Shown here: one piece after another, positions 1 to 10,866 of the stretch
Numbering within the stretch: position 1 is the first letter of the stretch
Layout: the number at the start of each line of letters is the position of its first letter
From: Coriaria nepalensis
Lineage: Eukaryota > Streptophyta > Magnoliopsida > Cucurbitales > Coriariaceae
Direction: 5' to 3'
Assembly (NCBI GenBank): GCA_027186245.1
Contig: CP114499.1
Coordinates: 4,221,001 to 4,285,000 of the forward strand
Length of the DNA stretch: 64,000 nucleotides
The notes under the pieces: generated by a model
Told to the model about the DNA's origin: nothing
The model's input: only the letters and a program-made list of their open reading frames with translations
The model's database searches: none
Program-made: the position numbers and the translations under genes

Positions 1-1357
1 ATACAGTCTTGTAAACATAGAGATGGATTAGAATTAACCAATGCTTGGAGTTATTGATCATGCTGCCTTCAGTTTGTGGCCAAAAAGATAGTAAGATAAA
101 AGGAAATTTCTATTTAAACCACATTTGGGTCAAACAAGCTTGATGATCCTGAATTTTAAACCATGAAGAACTAGAGAATTCCTCATAAGAATTAGTTGAT
201 AGAAGAATAAAGTTATAGCACTTGAATTGATAAAAGGTTCCAAGTAAATTGAACTAAAATGACTAAGCATCTCCAATACCTTTCCTAATGTCATTTACCC
301 AATTATATTTTTTAATGGTGATAAGCAATTTAATTTATCAAATGCATTCAAATGTAAGCAATTTAAATAAGATTCAATCTAGTTTTTAAGCAATTCAATC
401 GTTCTTCACAATAACATCAAACATATTATGTTTCAGTGCATCTCTCATACATGCTCACAGATTCTTATACATTGGTAAATAAGATTCATCCACACGATAA
501 CATCAAACATAATCAAGAGTTACTTAACTCACACTATAAGAATCACTTTATTGTAGTATAACTAAGAACTTACAATTTTTCTCATTCATTTTCTCATTAA
601 ACAAACAGATGCATTATAAATCAAAGTGAAACAGAAATCATTCTATAAAATAAGCAGATTGAATTTTAGCATCAATTTTTCCATGAATCCTTAAATAAAT
701 AAACAAATTGTCGATGAATCCTTCAGTAAGCTAATAGATTAAACAAACAGAAAATCATGAAGTCTTAAACAAATAGATTAAACGAAGAAACAAATTTTTC
801 CATGAATCCTTAAACAAACAGAAAACCATCATAAATTCAACACATGACCTTATACTTGCCAATGTCAGACCCAACTTTCAGCTAACCCTAAAACAAAAAG
901 TACCAAATCGCAGCTAACCCTAATCTGACATTGAAAGGTTTTTTTACGAGAAAGAAGATGAACGAGAGGGGTCAGAGGAAGCAAAATACCCATGTGTAGT
1001 TGCAGATTCAAGATCGTGTGGAAGAAAGAGAGCTGTCGAGGAAATCTCAGCAAACCCTAAAAAAGAACGAGAGATGTAAAGGAGGAAGCCTGAGAGAGGA
1101 AAAATACCTCGTTGAAGGAAGAGATGAGCGAGCCAAAGAGAAACGAGATGAAAATTTAAAAAAATCCAAAGAGAGTGAAAGATTGACCTGGGTATTGTTC
1201 AGGGAAAAGGACGTTAGAAAAAGAAAAAAGAAAGGAAGGGAAGATATGTATGGAGACGAGGTCGTGTCAATGCTCACTGTCCAGTACCGTGTGCATGAGC
1301 TTATTATGAATTCGTCCTCTAACGAACTTTATGAGAACAAGTTAATCAATCATATCT
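1..1357. other. AT-rich intergenic DNA, no supported gene
   Basis: This stretch is AT-rich and contains scattered similar A-rich words (for example recurring variants of aaacaaacagat and catgaatccttaaa around 600-840) that suggest an old low-complexity or transposon-derived repeat. A 119-codon lysine/glutamate-rich open frame on the plus strand (1000-1359) and its antisense partner follow from purine-rich composition; neither shows a domain, so I do not call them genes. Confidence 0.5.
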
Positions 1358-1437
1358 AGATTTTGTGTGAAGGAGAAGACTTGTTCCAGGGAATTTGAGA
1401 TTTTGTGTGAAGGAGAAGACTTGTTCCAGGGAATTTG
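1358..1437. repeat. Perfect 40-bp tandem duplication
   Basis: Two adjacent, identical 40-bp units (1358-1397 and 1398-1437), each beginning agattttgtgtgaag. It lies just upstream of the decayed helicase fragment. Perfect identity of the two copies implies a recent replication-slippage or unequal-exchange event. Confidence 0.9.
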
Positions 1438-1515
1438 GAGCCTTTGAATATGATAATTTACAAGAAATCAATATTTTGATTCTTCATCTTTTTGATCTGG
1501 AGAATGCCTAGAAAA

Positions 1516-2456
1516 CCTCTTCAACTGAGCCGACCCTTCTCCTCCTAGACACAGCAGGGTATGCTTTACAGAATTTTGGACGTGTTTTCCTATGAGCATA
1601 CCTTGGAAGGTTGGAAAACACACATTTTTCCAGTCCATTTCCCTTTTCTACATGTAATACAATGTTTTATTCATTCCAATCAAGTTATGGTAGAAAATGG
1701 TTCTCAACAAGCGTTTGTAGAAGAGTTAGTGGTATAAGTTTCTTAAGAGTAGGATTGGTTTTTCATGCAAGTACAAACCAAGAATCTTTACAAATTTTTA
1801 ATAATGAGAAACAGTCTGTAGTTGTTCAGTTCAAGCGGCTTCTTATGTTCTTGACTGGTTTCTGATTGATCTGCTTCAACTGTGAAATGGAAGGAAAAAA
1901 AAGATGAAGAAGAAAGCACGTTAAATGAGGGTGAGGCTGAAGTTGCCATGTCTCATGCACGGACACTGATGAAAAGTGGTGTCCAAGCTTCTGATATTGG
2001 TATAATCACACTTATGCTGCACAGGTATTAGATCCACTTCCATTGTCTTAAGGTTTTATCTCTATGTGGTTCTCAATCAAGTTAATACACTAGCTTGAAG
2101 ACTAATTAAGAAATAGATTGCGTTTTATGTTTTTTAAATCATGAGTTGAGAAGTAGTAATGTTCAAAATGTTCAACCAATCCTTTTGGCGATTGCAGGTT
2201 GTCTTACTGAAGATGTTGAGAAGTAATGAAGAGAAGCTAAAGGATGTTGATGGCTTCCAAGGTAGGGAGAAGGAAGCAACAATCATTTCAACGGCAAGGA
2301 GTCCTAATTATTTAGATTTACTAAAAGAAATCAAACTTGATCGTCTAAAAACATTCACAGGTTCGTATGCGACGCTGATACTGTAACTAGTGATGCATTT
2401 TTGAAGCGATTAATTGAACATTTTGAGGAGAATGGTGAGTATCTTAGTGCCTCTTG
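1516..2456 (+). pseudogene. Decayed fragment of SMUBP-2/IGHMBP2-like superfamily 1 DNA/RNA helicase
   Basis: Three separated pieces read like the C-terminal helicase half of plant SMUBP-2/IGHMBP2-type proteins: TEPTLLLLDTAG near 1525-1560 (a DTAG motif), KKDEEESTLNEGEAEVAMSH followed by SGVQASDIGIIT near 1890-2015, then VDGFQGREKEATIIS near 2245-2295 (the VDGFQGRE helicase motif), and CDADTVTSDAFLKRLIEHF near 2365-2425. A normal intron boundary (ttgcag before GTTGTCTTACTG, near 2197) is retained, so this is a DNA-level copy and not a retrocopy. About 310 bp of unrelated sequence interrupts the first and second pieces. The part expected between the GFQGRE motif and the CDADTV piece, including the RRMNVAVTRA-type helicase motif, is missing, and frames do not join. 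It cannot encode an active helicase. Family assignment is from memory of the conserved motifs. Confidence 0.8.
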
Positions 2457-2951
2457 AGTTTCAGAATGAACGATACAAATATGGGGTAGGGACCATTTCG
2501 TGCAGATCAAGATTACACGGCATAAGTATTGATTGATATTGAGAGGGAGCAGTTTTTCCAGAGCAAATGGTTGAACTCGTTTCAATATATGAAGTATGGT
2601 ATATTAGAAATTGAAGATGAAATTTGAAACTAAGAATTTCCTTCTTTATATTATGCTCCTCTACACTCAACAAACTTCCAGGGATAGTGCAAAGAGAGTG
2701 AGGAATCTCCCGAGATAGTCCAAACAAAGGTAATCCTCCAATTCTCATTCTCTACTGCTACAAGCCGAAAAGTCAATCTCTCTCTGTCACCCTCTCTCCT
2801 TTACTGTTCCGAATTTGTACTGTCATCTCCTCCACTCCTAGTACTGATATCTACTAACAGAATCATATCACCGACTACAACACGAGAACTACATCCACTC
2901 TGCCTAGTTTATATAATTAAGTCTTTTCCTATCCAAAATCAGCTGATTCTC
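2457..2951. other. Spacer and 3' flank of the DREB2-type gene
   Basis: Nearly 500 bp between the helicase fragment and the minus-strand AP2 gene. Open frames here are short and without recognisable domains. It probably includes the 3' untranslated region of the AP2 gene; I cannot place its poly(A) site. Confidence 0.4.
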
Positions 2952-3812
2952 TTAGAAGTTCCAAAGGGAAGTATGAAAAGTCAGCTCTTCATTGAAATCA
3001 TAAACTTGGAAGTTACCAATATCTCCTCCCTGTTCAGCAAGTCCATGCATCTCAATAACTGCATCCCAGTTGAAATTCTGCTCAGTGAAGGTTCCAAGCT
3101 CATCTCCACAATCCTGTATTGAAGACTGTAATTCCATAGAACTTTCCATGGCACCAGCTTCTGACGATCGACTCTCGTCTTTCAATATTCCCAGCTGCTG
3201 AAGAAATTCATTCAGGTCAATCTGAGGCTTTTCTTCAACAGTTCTTAGCATAGTCTCAGATGAAATCTCCCCATCCTTCTCTTTATTTACTTGATTTTCT
3301 ATACTGGGCTGTTTGTTATTCATAATCAGCATTTCAGGTTTTGAATCACAGGAAGATGAAGAACTAGAGCAAGGGGTTTGATTAAGAACCCCGTTTTGCT
3401 TAAGTTCTTGGAGCCTCTGATGAATCACATGAACACTAGGCTGGGCATTTATGTTGAGCAACCCACAAGAGGGAAACATGGAAACGAAATTCTTTGAAGG
3501 GAACCATTTATATTTATGTGGTTTGATTGGAGAAAGTAAGCTGGGTTGAAGGTGGGGGAGATTGAGGTAAGCTTCTGGTCCATATAGTCTTCTTGCCGCC
3601 TCGTCGTAAGCCATGGCGGCTTCTTCAGCTGTGGCAAATGAGCCGAGCCAGAGCCTAGTTCTCTTCTTGGGCTCTCTGATCTCAGCCACCCATTTGCCCC
3701 ACGTTCTTTGTCTAACTCCTCGGTATTCGCAAGATGCATTCAGTGGCCCGCCTTTGCCTCTTGTGGGCCCTTTCTTCCATGGCTTTAACGGGGATTTTCT
3801 GAAATCTTCCAT
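2952..3812 (-). CDS. DREB2-type AP2/ERF transcription factor
   Basis: A 286-residue, intronless protein with one AP2/ERF DNA-binding domain at about residues 30-86 ([19 protein letters not shown] at its start, [12 protein letters not shown] and [11 protein letters not shown] further on). The WVAEIREP form and a basic stretch at residues 9-22 (nuclear localisation) place it in the DREB A-2 (DREB2) group, whose members bind DRE/CRT elements (core CCGAC) and act in drought, heat or developmental responses. Residues 145-156 are a serine run. Residues 199-210 ([12 protein letters not shown]) resemble a DLN-type EAR repression motif; the acidic, aromatic C-terminus (ending in SLWNF) looks more like an activation tail. 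Length and single-exon structure fit the family. Start at 3812 is the only Met ahead of the domain. The exact DREB2 paralogue (C, D or F type) cannot be fixed. Confidence 0.95.
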   Translation of the reverse strand: MEDFRKSPLKPWKKGPTRGKGGPLNASCEYRGVRQRTWGKWVAEIREPKKRTRLWLGSFATAEEAAMAYDEAARRLYGPEAYLNLPHLQPSLLSPIKPHKYKWFPSKNFVSMFPSCGLLNINAQPSVHVIHQRLQELKQNGVLNQTPCSSSSSSCDSKPEMLIMNNKQPSIENQVNKEKDGEISSETMLRTVEEKPQIDLNEFLQQLGILKDESRSSEAGAMESSMELQSSIQDCGDELGTFTEQNFNWDAVIEMHGLAEQGGDIGNFQVYDFNEELTFHTSLWNF

Positions 3813-4640
3813 AGTGTTAAATCTTTTGTGGGTGATAAGAAGGAAGTGTGAGTGATAGTGATAGTGTGATAGTGAAAGTGAGTAGAATTGGGATTTTGAT
3901 AGTGTGCAAGAATGTCGAGAAAGGAGCGGTATAAGTAGGAATGGAGGACTTGTTTGACTTAAATGTTTTCACGTTTAGATATGTTTTGATTTGTCTCTAA
4001 AGCTCATTTGACCGTTAGTACTTAGATATTACAAAGTCTTATTCTTTGAAGCCCGTGAAGAACAGTGTATATAGCATGGTATGTACAATATAGCTCATGA
4101 GAAGTGAATACTTTGAATCAAGTCTGACAGTCTTTTTCTTGGATTCTCTGTGGGATCAAGGTCTTCTTGCTCCCTTCTTACGAGAAGAAATGGAATTTAA
4201 GAAGACCCACCTCACTACATTTTTACTCTTCACGAGTTCTATTTCACATGTTTTCCTCCCATTCACAAACCTGATTCTCGAGACTCCTCTCTTCACCTTT
4301 ATCCCATGCTCTCTCTCTCTCTCTCTCTAGATTCTCGGTCCTAAGCTCTGCAAATATTCAAAACCATGTTCTATGGAAATCCTCCTGGGAGGCCTAGTGG
4401 TGACCCTTGACTATGGAAACCCCGACGATTCTCAATTCGATTCTCAATTCGATTCTTTACCCTAAAACCCAGTTTTTCCATATTTTGATATTAGTTCTTT
4501 TAACAGATTTATAATTGATAAAAAAAGAATAAGAACACGATCTATCTGAGAATTTCTCAAAACGATTAGTTCTATCATCACTTTCCAAGTTAGGGCAACA
4601 TCACCTGGACTGTATAATCAAATTTTGTATTAATATCGGT
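3813..4640. other. Upstream region of the DREB2-type gene, no gene seen
   Basis: Presumed promoter and leader of the minus-strand AP2 gene. It contains a short run of agtgatagtg-like repeats next to the start (3845-3885) and a CT microsatellite at about 4310-4330. No clear DRE, ABRE or heat-shock cluster was found by eye. Confidence 0.4.
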
Positions 4641-4649
4641 GTTACCGAT

Positions 4650-5660
4650 ATTACCATCGATATCTCAGTGTGTTAATCAGACCTATCATTATGATCTTCT
4701 TCAGAAGATTCCTCTGAATCTTCTTGTCTTGGCCTTGATTATCTTTACCTCTAGTAGATTCCTGATCTTTATTCTTTCTAAAACGACTTTGCAATTTGTG
4801 AACCCCATCAATAATCTCAGTAGGCCGATGCTCGAAAGACATACGGAGAAATGCATATAGGTGTTTCTTCGCGAAGAAGACTTGTTTCTCAGCTTCAAAA
4901 CGGGCAGTAAAAGTCACCTGGATTATTCAAAAGACCTTGCTGCTGAATCAAAGCACTTCTCAGGAAGCATTAATGGATAATCACTTGTCTTACAATGCAA
5001 CAATTGACCACCATCAGGTCCACTGTTTCAGATGAAATGTGAAAATGGTTCTGTTCCGGATGAAGAACAGCACTGCTTATATTTTTCATAGAAATAATGG
5101 AAGACATGATCAGCATCATTGGCCCACAAGGGTAGTAAACTACAATTAGTAGCATCTTTTCCCGAGTTGCCTTCTCTTTTACTCCATTAGATCTTAGGAA
5201 GGTCCAATGCACTCACTGTTCTTTTATGGGAAGGTGCACATTTCGGCATACAAGCTATTTTTTGCTTGATAAATTGTCTAACTAACATCTCATTTCCAAC
5301 ATCTCTGTTCCACCCATTATCAGTTCAGATTCAACCATTATCAGGTAAATCTGGAGCTGATTCAATCAAATCTGCAGAGCGCAAATTCATATCACATAGG
5401 CATTTTCTTATTAAGATTGGTTTGAAGCATACATGATGAATTCATAAATTACCGTGTATAACAGAGATTTCCATTTCATTGAAAGTTGCAAGGGCTTTCG
5501 ATAACCCAGATCCAAGCTAGAGTTGTAGCAAAGTCGGACACAATAAGAACATCATCCATTGTTTAACATACGCTAATCTTCAGAACATCACGATTCCATT
5601 GTCGGCATGATAACTGCTGCCATTTGATGAAGACGCGTAAAAAACCGTAGATGGGGGGGT
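4650..5660 (-). pseudogene. Decayed gene of unidentified family
   Basis: On the minus strand one frame stays open for long stretches between about 5320 and 4930 with few stops. It reads NGWNRDVGNEMLVRQFIKQK, then PLWANDADHVFHYFYEKYK, then TSDYPLMLPEKCFDSAARSF, interrupted by at least a TAA and a TGA. A further piece at 4917-4651 reads TFTARFEAEKQVFFAKKHLY and continues into LRMSFEHRPTEIIDGVHKLQ and a lysine-rich tail. Another piece near 5640-5580 reads FYASSSNGSSYHADNGIVMF. The codon-like amino-acid composition argues for a dead protein-coding gene with exon structure, but I do not recognise the family and assign no function. Confidence 0.4.
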
Positions 5661-6286
5661 CTGTTTGGTTGACAAAGTATCTGGAAATGAAAATGGGGAA
5701 TGTGCCATGGAATCACCATTTCCACGTCGAATCAATATTTCCTCAACCAACGTTTCACAGAGTCTACTTCATACCAGAGCTCTTACCGCCGCCTGTTTTA
5801 TTTTTCCCGCCACTTTAATTTTGTTTTTGGGTTAAAACCCCTACATTTATTCTTTTGAGCTAAAGAGCCCCTACATTTTAAATGTGAGAAATAGAGGTTC
5901 TATGTTTACTTTTTGGGCTGAAAGATCCCTTGATAAGTGTTAATTTTATATATTATTTTCCCTCATGATTTTATTAACTTTTGGATTTTATTATAATTTA
6001 TTAGTTTATTTTTATAATTTATAGAAATTGTTGAACAAAGAAACAAAAAGAGATAAAATAGACGAAATTGGAACTGATGATCGGAGGACTTGGTTACAAT
6101 TAAAAATGGAAATTAAGAGTGGAATAGGCTAGTTACTAAAAATATTTATGCAACTTAGGGTTACGTGAAGAGATGGTTTTGAAAGAATGAGTTTTTTTTC
6201 TTCTGCGCGAAAGAACAAACAAAATGAATAATAAAAATTATTTATATATTTAGAGAAGAAAGGAAAAGGGGCACGTCTATGTAAGA
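5661..6286. other. Intergenic DNA with a dispersed repeat
   Basis: No gene seen. Positions 5829-5945 hold a low-complexity sequence with recurring cccctacatt words; a diverged copy lies in the opposite orientation at about 13845-13945, so this is a dispersed element fragment, possibly the end of a DNA transposon. Confidence 0.4.
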
Positions 6287-6294
6287 GAGTAGAT

Positions 6295-7488
6295 TAGAAG
6301 TGTTAAAATTGGTCGGATTTTTTGGTCCGGCCCATAACTCATGGGAATGGCTCGTAGCCCGGGAAAGAAATTCGGCCCAACTCATTTTTATCTTAGCCGG
6401 GTCAAGCCCAGCCCAAATACAGACTCGGACTTGAATAAATTTTTAAGCTCGGATGGCCGCCCCGGTAAATAAGCCATGTTGGGCCCGGCTCGATTCGACC
6501 CTGTTAGGCTTTGCTGGGTCCGGCCTAGTTGGGCTCTGCTGGTTCCGGTTCCAGTTCCAATTCCAGTTTTACTGGGATGTAACTCTAGAAATACCTCGAA
6601 ACCGATTTCTCATTTTTTGATTCTTGTGCAAATGATTCAAAATCCTTATACCTTTTGGATTGGTGAAAGAAAAGTTCTACACGATTTCATACAACACATA
6701 ATGAAGACTTGGTTGAATATTTTCAGAATATGTTCTTAGATGAAGATCCTTCTACAACAGGCAGCAGTTCTGCGGTCCACCAATGACCAATCACCATTAA
6801 TAAATAGACGATTTCATACAACTCATAATGAAGACTTGGTTGAATATTTTCAGAATATGTTCTTAGATGAAGATCCTTCTGTAACGGGAAGCAGTTCTGT
6901 AGTCCACCAATGACCAACCACCATTAATAAATAAACGATAGATAATAGATTATAATGTATTAACAAACTTTTATTATTATTATTTTTTGTTATGACTTCA
7001 TTGTAAGGTCCATTTTTCCTCCTTAAGGCCGAGAAGTTTTTTTTGATGGACCAATTATTTAATAATACGCAATGAAGTTTTTATTTGGCCAAAATTTTAT
7101 TCTTTATTTGAGATGTTCTTAAACTCTTAGTTACACATATGTGTAATTTATTTGACTTATTCGACCTGTAAAGTTAACTAACAAGAGTATTTTTTAGGAC
7201 TCATAATCTCAAATAATCTATCTTATTTTAATAATAATTTATTTTGAATATTTTATTTAAAAAGGGTCGGGCCCATCTTAGACCTGGTAAGGCCCGGTCG
7301 AACCCGACCCATTTTAAGCCCGAATGGGCTCGGGATAAACCCAAAGGGCTTCCTGGGCTGGGCCTGGACATATATTTTGAAAATAGGCCAAGCCTAGCTC
7401 GGCCCATTTTTTTTTCAAGCCGGGCCTGGCCCGGCCCTAGATAGTGAAAATTCCTAAAAGGGTCGGGCGGCCTGTTTTGACACCTCTA
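6295..7488. mobile_element. Non-autonomous hAT-type DNA transposon
   Basis: The left end starts TAGAAGTGTTAAAATTGGTC and the right end, read inward on the opposite strand, starts TAGAGGTGTCAAAACAGGCC; these are imperfect terminal inverted repeats of the TAGNGGTGTCAAAA form common in plant hAT elements. Flanking 8-bp sequences GAGTAGAT (6287-6294) and GAATAGAC (7489-7496) match at 6 of 8 positions, as expected of an aged hAT target duplication. Both subterminal regions are rich in GGCCCGG-type words, potential transposase sites. There is no transposase gene; the element is 1194 bp and is therefore Ds-like. Its interior carries a tandem duplication (separate entry). Confidence 0.75.
6676..6934. 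repeat. Internal ~125-bp tandem duplication in the hAT element
   Basis: Two copies of a segment beginning acgatttcatacaac (about 6679 and 6807) run in direct tandem and differ by a few substitutions. Each ends at ccaccattaataaata(g/a)acga. Both could encode a short LDEDPS..TGSSS.VHQ-like tail, perhaps from the end of a lost transposase frame, but that is a guess. Confidence 0.8.
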
Positions 7489-7496
7489 GAATAGAC

Positions 7497-8560
7497 ACGC
7501 GAGCAATTTGAAGAAGAATAAACAAAAGGGGAAAAAAAAGAGAAACATAGAGAGTTTTAGCGGGAGATAAAAACAACAAAGGGGGAGATGGTAGCGGTTG
7601 TAGAATAAAATAGAAAAAAAAAATTGGGTATCAATCATAATAAATGTTTTCTCTATTTTTTTTTCTTTAATGTATTTAATTTTTTTTTTGTTATTTTAAT
7701 TACTAAATAACTAATTTTCTTTTTGATTGAGCATGATTTCAAAATCCTAAAAATGATTTGTGATTAATTACTTTAGAATTGTTTTTCATCTCTTTTAAAT
7801 TTGTTATACCCTACTATCTAAATGTTTATGAATTGTTATCATATTTATTTAGGATGCACAATTAGATATTTAGGATAGTGATTTGATTGATAGTTTAGGT
7901 TTTTGATTCATTTTGTCAAAATTTCTAGAGATAATATTTTCAACGATTATGAGATATTTTCATTCGATTATATGTAGGGTATAACTCAAGATAAATGAAC
8001 TCCGCTTATATGTTTGTTTCTTGATTTAACATATCTTTCTTGTTTGATTGCTTCTATTAAATTAAATTTAGAGAGTTTCTTTTACGTTATTTAAAAGAAA
8101 GAGATTAAGTAAATGACTTATCTTACTTAACGAATAAGTAAGGAAAGATTGAGACAATTGAGTTTTTGATTATTTTAGGATTATTAAATTTAAAGAGAGA
8201 ATGAAAGATAATTTTAATTACTTGATAGAATTTTATATTTAGTAGTGGAGAATGATTCGTTGATTAGCCTTTTTCATTATTTCAATTTTTAAATTTTTAT
8301 TCATTTTAAATTTTAGTCTTTTGATTTTTTTTTTTCTCCATTTTACTTATCCGTCTGTGGCGACCATCCAATTGGCTATATTTTTTAATGAAATGCTTTC
8401 GAGAAAACAATTATTCTTAATTTTAACTTAAATATAACCACTAGAGGCGCCACCTAACTAACTCTGAAATCCTTTGAGTAAAAATGCATAATAATTTAAA
8501 TTTTCTTAAAACTCGATTTAAATCTCTACCAACAGTTATATTAAAGGGAAATGTAATACG

Positions 8561-8598
<38 letters not shown>

Positions 8599-9047
8599 CT
8601 TTTGTACACAATATATAAATACAATAATATTTATAACTCTATTAATAAAATAAAGTACGACTTTTAGAAACTTCGCAAGAAGTGTTACAGGAATGCCTTT
8701 CCAAATTATGTTGTTAAACTTTCATGTCTCCTTATAAATCGGGCTCATATGTACTCTACAATAGGTTGATCACACTTCATTCACCCGGTCTCGAGATTAC
8801 TGACTTTCCCTTTTTCTGCTCACCTACAAACATAAACAACTGTTATGAGCTAAAAAGCTTAGTAAGTAAAGATTGTATCTTATATGCACAAAACATATTC
8901 AAATACATTTTAAAAACTTGATTGAATAGTTTTGTAAATTCTTATAAATCGTTCTATGCAAATGAGATGTTCTTTCTATTATAGGCCTTAAGGATGTTGC
9001 CGCCGACACTACTGTAATCTATGGTCCTCTGTGACCAAAAATATCTG
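7497..9047. other. AT-rich intergenic DNA with a TA microsatellite
   Basis: No gene seen. An uninterrupted TA dinucleotide run lies at about 8561-8597. The rest is AT-rich with many stops in all frames. Confidence 0.5.
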
Positions 9048-9180
9048 TGATCAGCGACTCCGTTCAACCCGCCCTGATCAAATCACATCTATGATCAGCG
9101 ACCTCTCTCAGTCAGACTTGGTCGAATAAAATTTCTAAGGTCATCAACTCCGCTCAGTCTGCCCTGACCAGGCAACGCCT
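9048..9180. repeat. Degenerate tandem repeat of about 47-bp units
   Basis: Three diverged units share the core ctgtgatcagcgactccg / ctatgatcagcgacctct / ctaaggtcatcaactccg followed by a cagtc(t/c)gccctgaccag-like half. It may belong to the terminal repeat of a decayed LTR element, since a Gypsy gag follows 1.8 kb downstream. Confidence 0.6.
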
Positions 9181-9600
9181 CACTATAATGTTATGTTTAT
9201 GTCATGTCAAGCATCACACTCATCAATGAAAGCATAACATTTCTCTTTGCCGCTTTTGTGTTAAAACTGAGGGTGCATTCAATATTTTTGGAAAATGTAT
9301 ATATATTCAACTGATATAAACTTAATTTCAACATGTTTTAAAAAAAACAGCACCACACAATCAACTCAAGGTTCATCATGTTATGTTGCATTCATATCAA
9401 TATCATAAATCTCATGCTGAACAAAAAAAGAAAATATTTGTGTTGTAAATAAGACTTTACTTGCCTGTTGTATGTCATATATTGGTAAAAGTTCCTTGTA
9501 AATCTTGTAGGTTTAGCCCAACTTCTAACCTATCCAAATATGTGTTTATCTTAGTATGAACTTGCTTTTCTATTATATTTAAAACACATAATTTAACTTA
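9181..9600. other. Intergenic DNA, probably part of a decayed LTR element
   Basis: No gene seen. AT-rich sequence between two degenerate repeat blocks upstream of the Gypsy gag remnant. Confidence 0.35.
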
Positions 9601-9900
9601 AAGTGTTGAAAAACTCGGTTGCTGTTACAGCAGGCGTCGACCCGTCGACCACGTCGACCCGTCAGTCTCATCAACTCGTCGAGCTCGTCAATCCTTCAAA
9701 AAACTGTGTCGCTATTACAACAAGCGTCGACCCGTCAACCCCGTTAACCTCATCGACCTATTGGGTACTTTGGATATTAGAGGCATCAAGGTGTCGAGAT
9801 GTTGACCCATCGACCCTGTCGAGTATTTTACTCACTAAAGGCGTTAAGGTGTAGAGCCGTCGACCTCGTCAAGTACGTCGACTATGCACTTAATTTTTGA
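9601..9900. repeat. GTCGA-rich degenerate repeat block
   Basis: A 300-bp block dominated by variants of cgtcgacccgtcgacc. Two longer diverged units are recognisable: one with aaaactcggttgctgttaca and one with aaaactgtgtcgctattaca, each followed by gcgtcgacccgtc. The high density of SalI-like GTCGAC words is striking in this AT-rich setting. Probably part of the LTR of the Gypsy element whose primer site lies at about 10867. Confidence 0.7.
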
Positions 9901-10866
9901 CGTCTTTGAAATCTCGTTAACTCATTACAACACCTAAACCTCGATCTTGTATTGATTTCGTATACTTTATCCATTCTACTTCTTATTTTTGATCTATTAT
10001 ACATGAACTGAGGATTTCGAGTGCAAGGTCAGTGACGATTCTTATCAGAAATCGCTCTTGACCGGTATACTATGTTTTAGACTACAAATATCAGAATCGC
10101 GACTTATGAGTTTGCAAATTCATGTTTTCACCTTCACCGATTCTCAATTATGGAGGACGAAAGGAAATCTTTGGTTTTTGCTGGAATTTTCGCAAGAGTT
10201 AGGGAGGGGTGAGCAATTTTCCGACCAGCGAAGCTTCTGAAATCGTATGTGCAATATGAAGTTGTAGCTTGATGTGTTAACTTTGTAATTGGTACCAGCT
10301 GCATGTAATCTTCCTGTTGATGGCCAGTATGCATACGCATCTGTGATATTTTTCTGATTTCATGCTTATCGCATGCTAACTGAGCAAATGCAAAATGAAG
10401 CTAGTGAAGTCACTACTTCACGTCCAGCTCTTTCCCTATAATTATTCTTATTATATTCTTATTATATTATTATTATTATTAGTCTAATAATTGTAAGAAT
10501 ACTTTATTAGGATTTTCTTTTCAATCCATTTTACAATCTTGCTTGGAAATATGGCGCTCGACATATGAGACTTGTAACTTTGTAACGTTTAGGCTACAAA
10601 CTATGACTAACTACTGGAAGCAGTTAAATGGGATATTACACTGTCTAATCCAAATTCCCTCAAATTTCGAGTCATTTTTTAGTGTATATTTAATTAGGGT
10701 TAGTTAGGTTTTTGAATTTAATGTTAATTAGGTCAGTTTAGTTATGTCAATAACCTATAAATTAGCAACAATGTTCTGTAGGAAATACTATTACTTCCTA
10801 CTGTACTTTTCAACAACACAATTTTAAATGAGGAATTAATTAGTATGATTTACCTCGTATTAATTT
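9901..10866. other. Probable LTR/leader region of a decayed Gypsy element
   Basis: No gene seen. It lies directly upstream of a tRNA-type primer-binding site and a gag remnant, so part of it is presumably the 5' LTR. I could not find TG...CA ends or a second LTR copy. Confidence 0.4.

Noticed and set aside
1000..1359. 119-codon Lys/Glu-rich frame on the plus strand
   Set aside because: Purine-rich composition explains it; the antisense strand is equally open, there is no domain, and its end overlaps a recent 40-bp tandem duplication.
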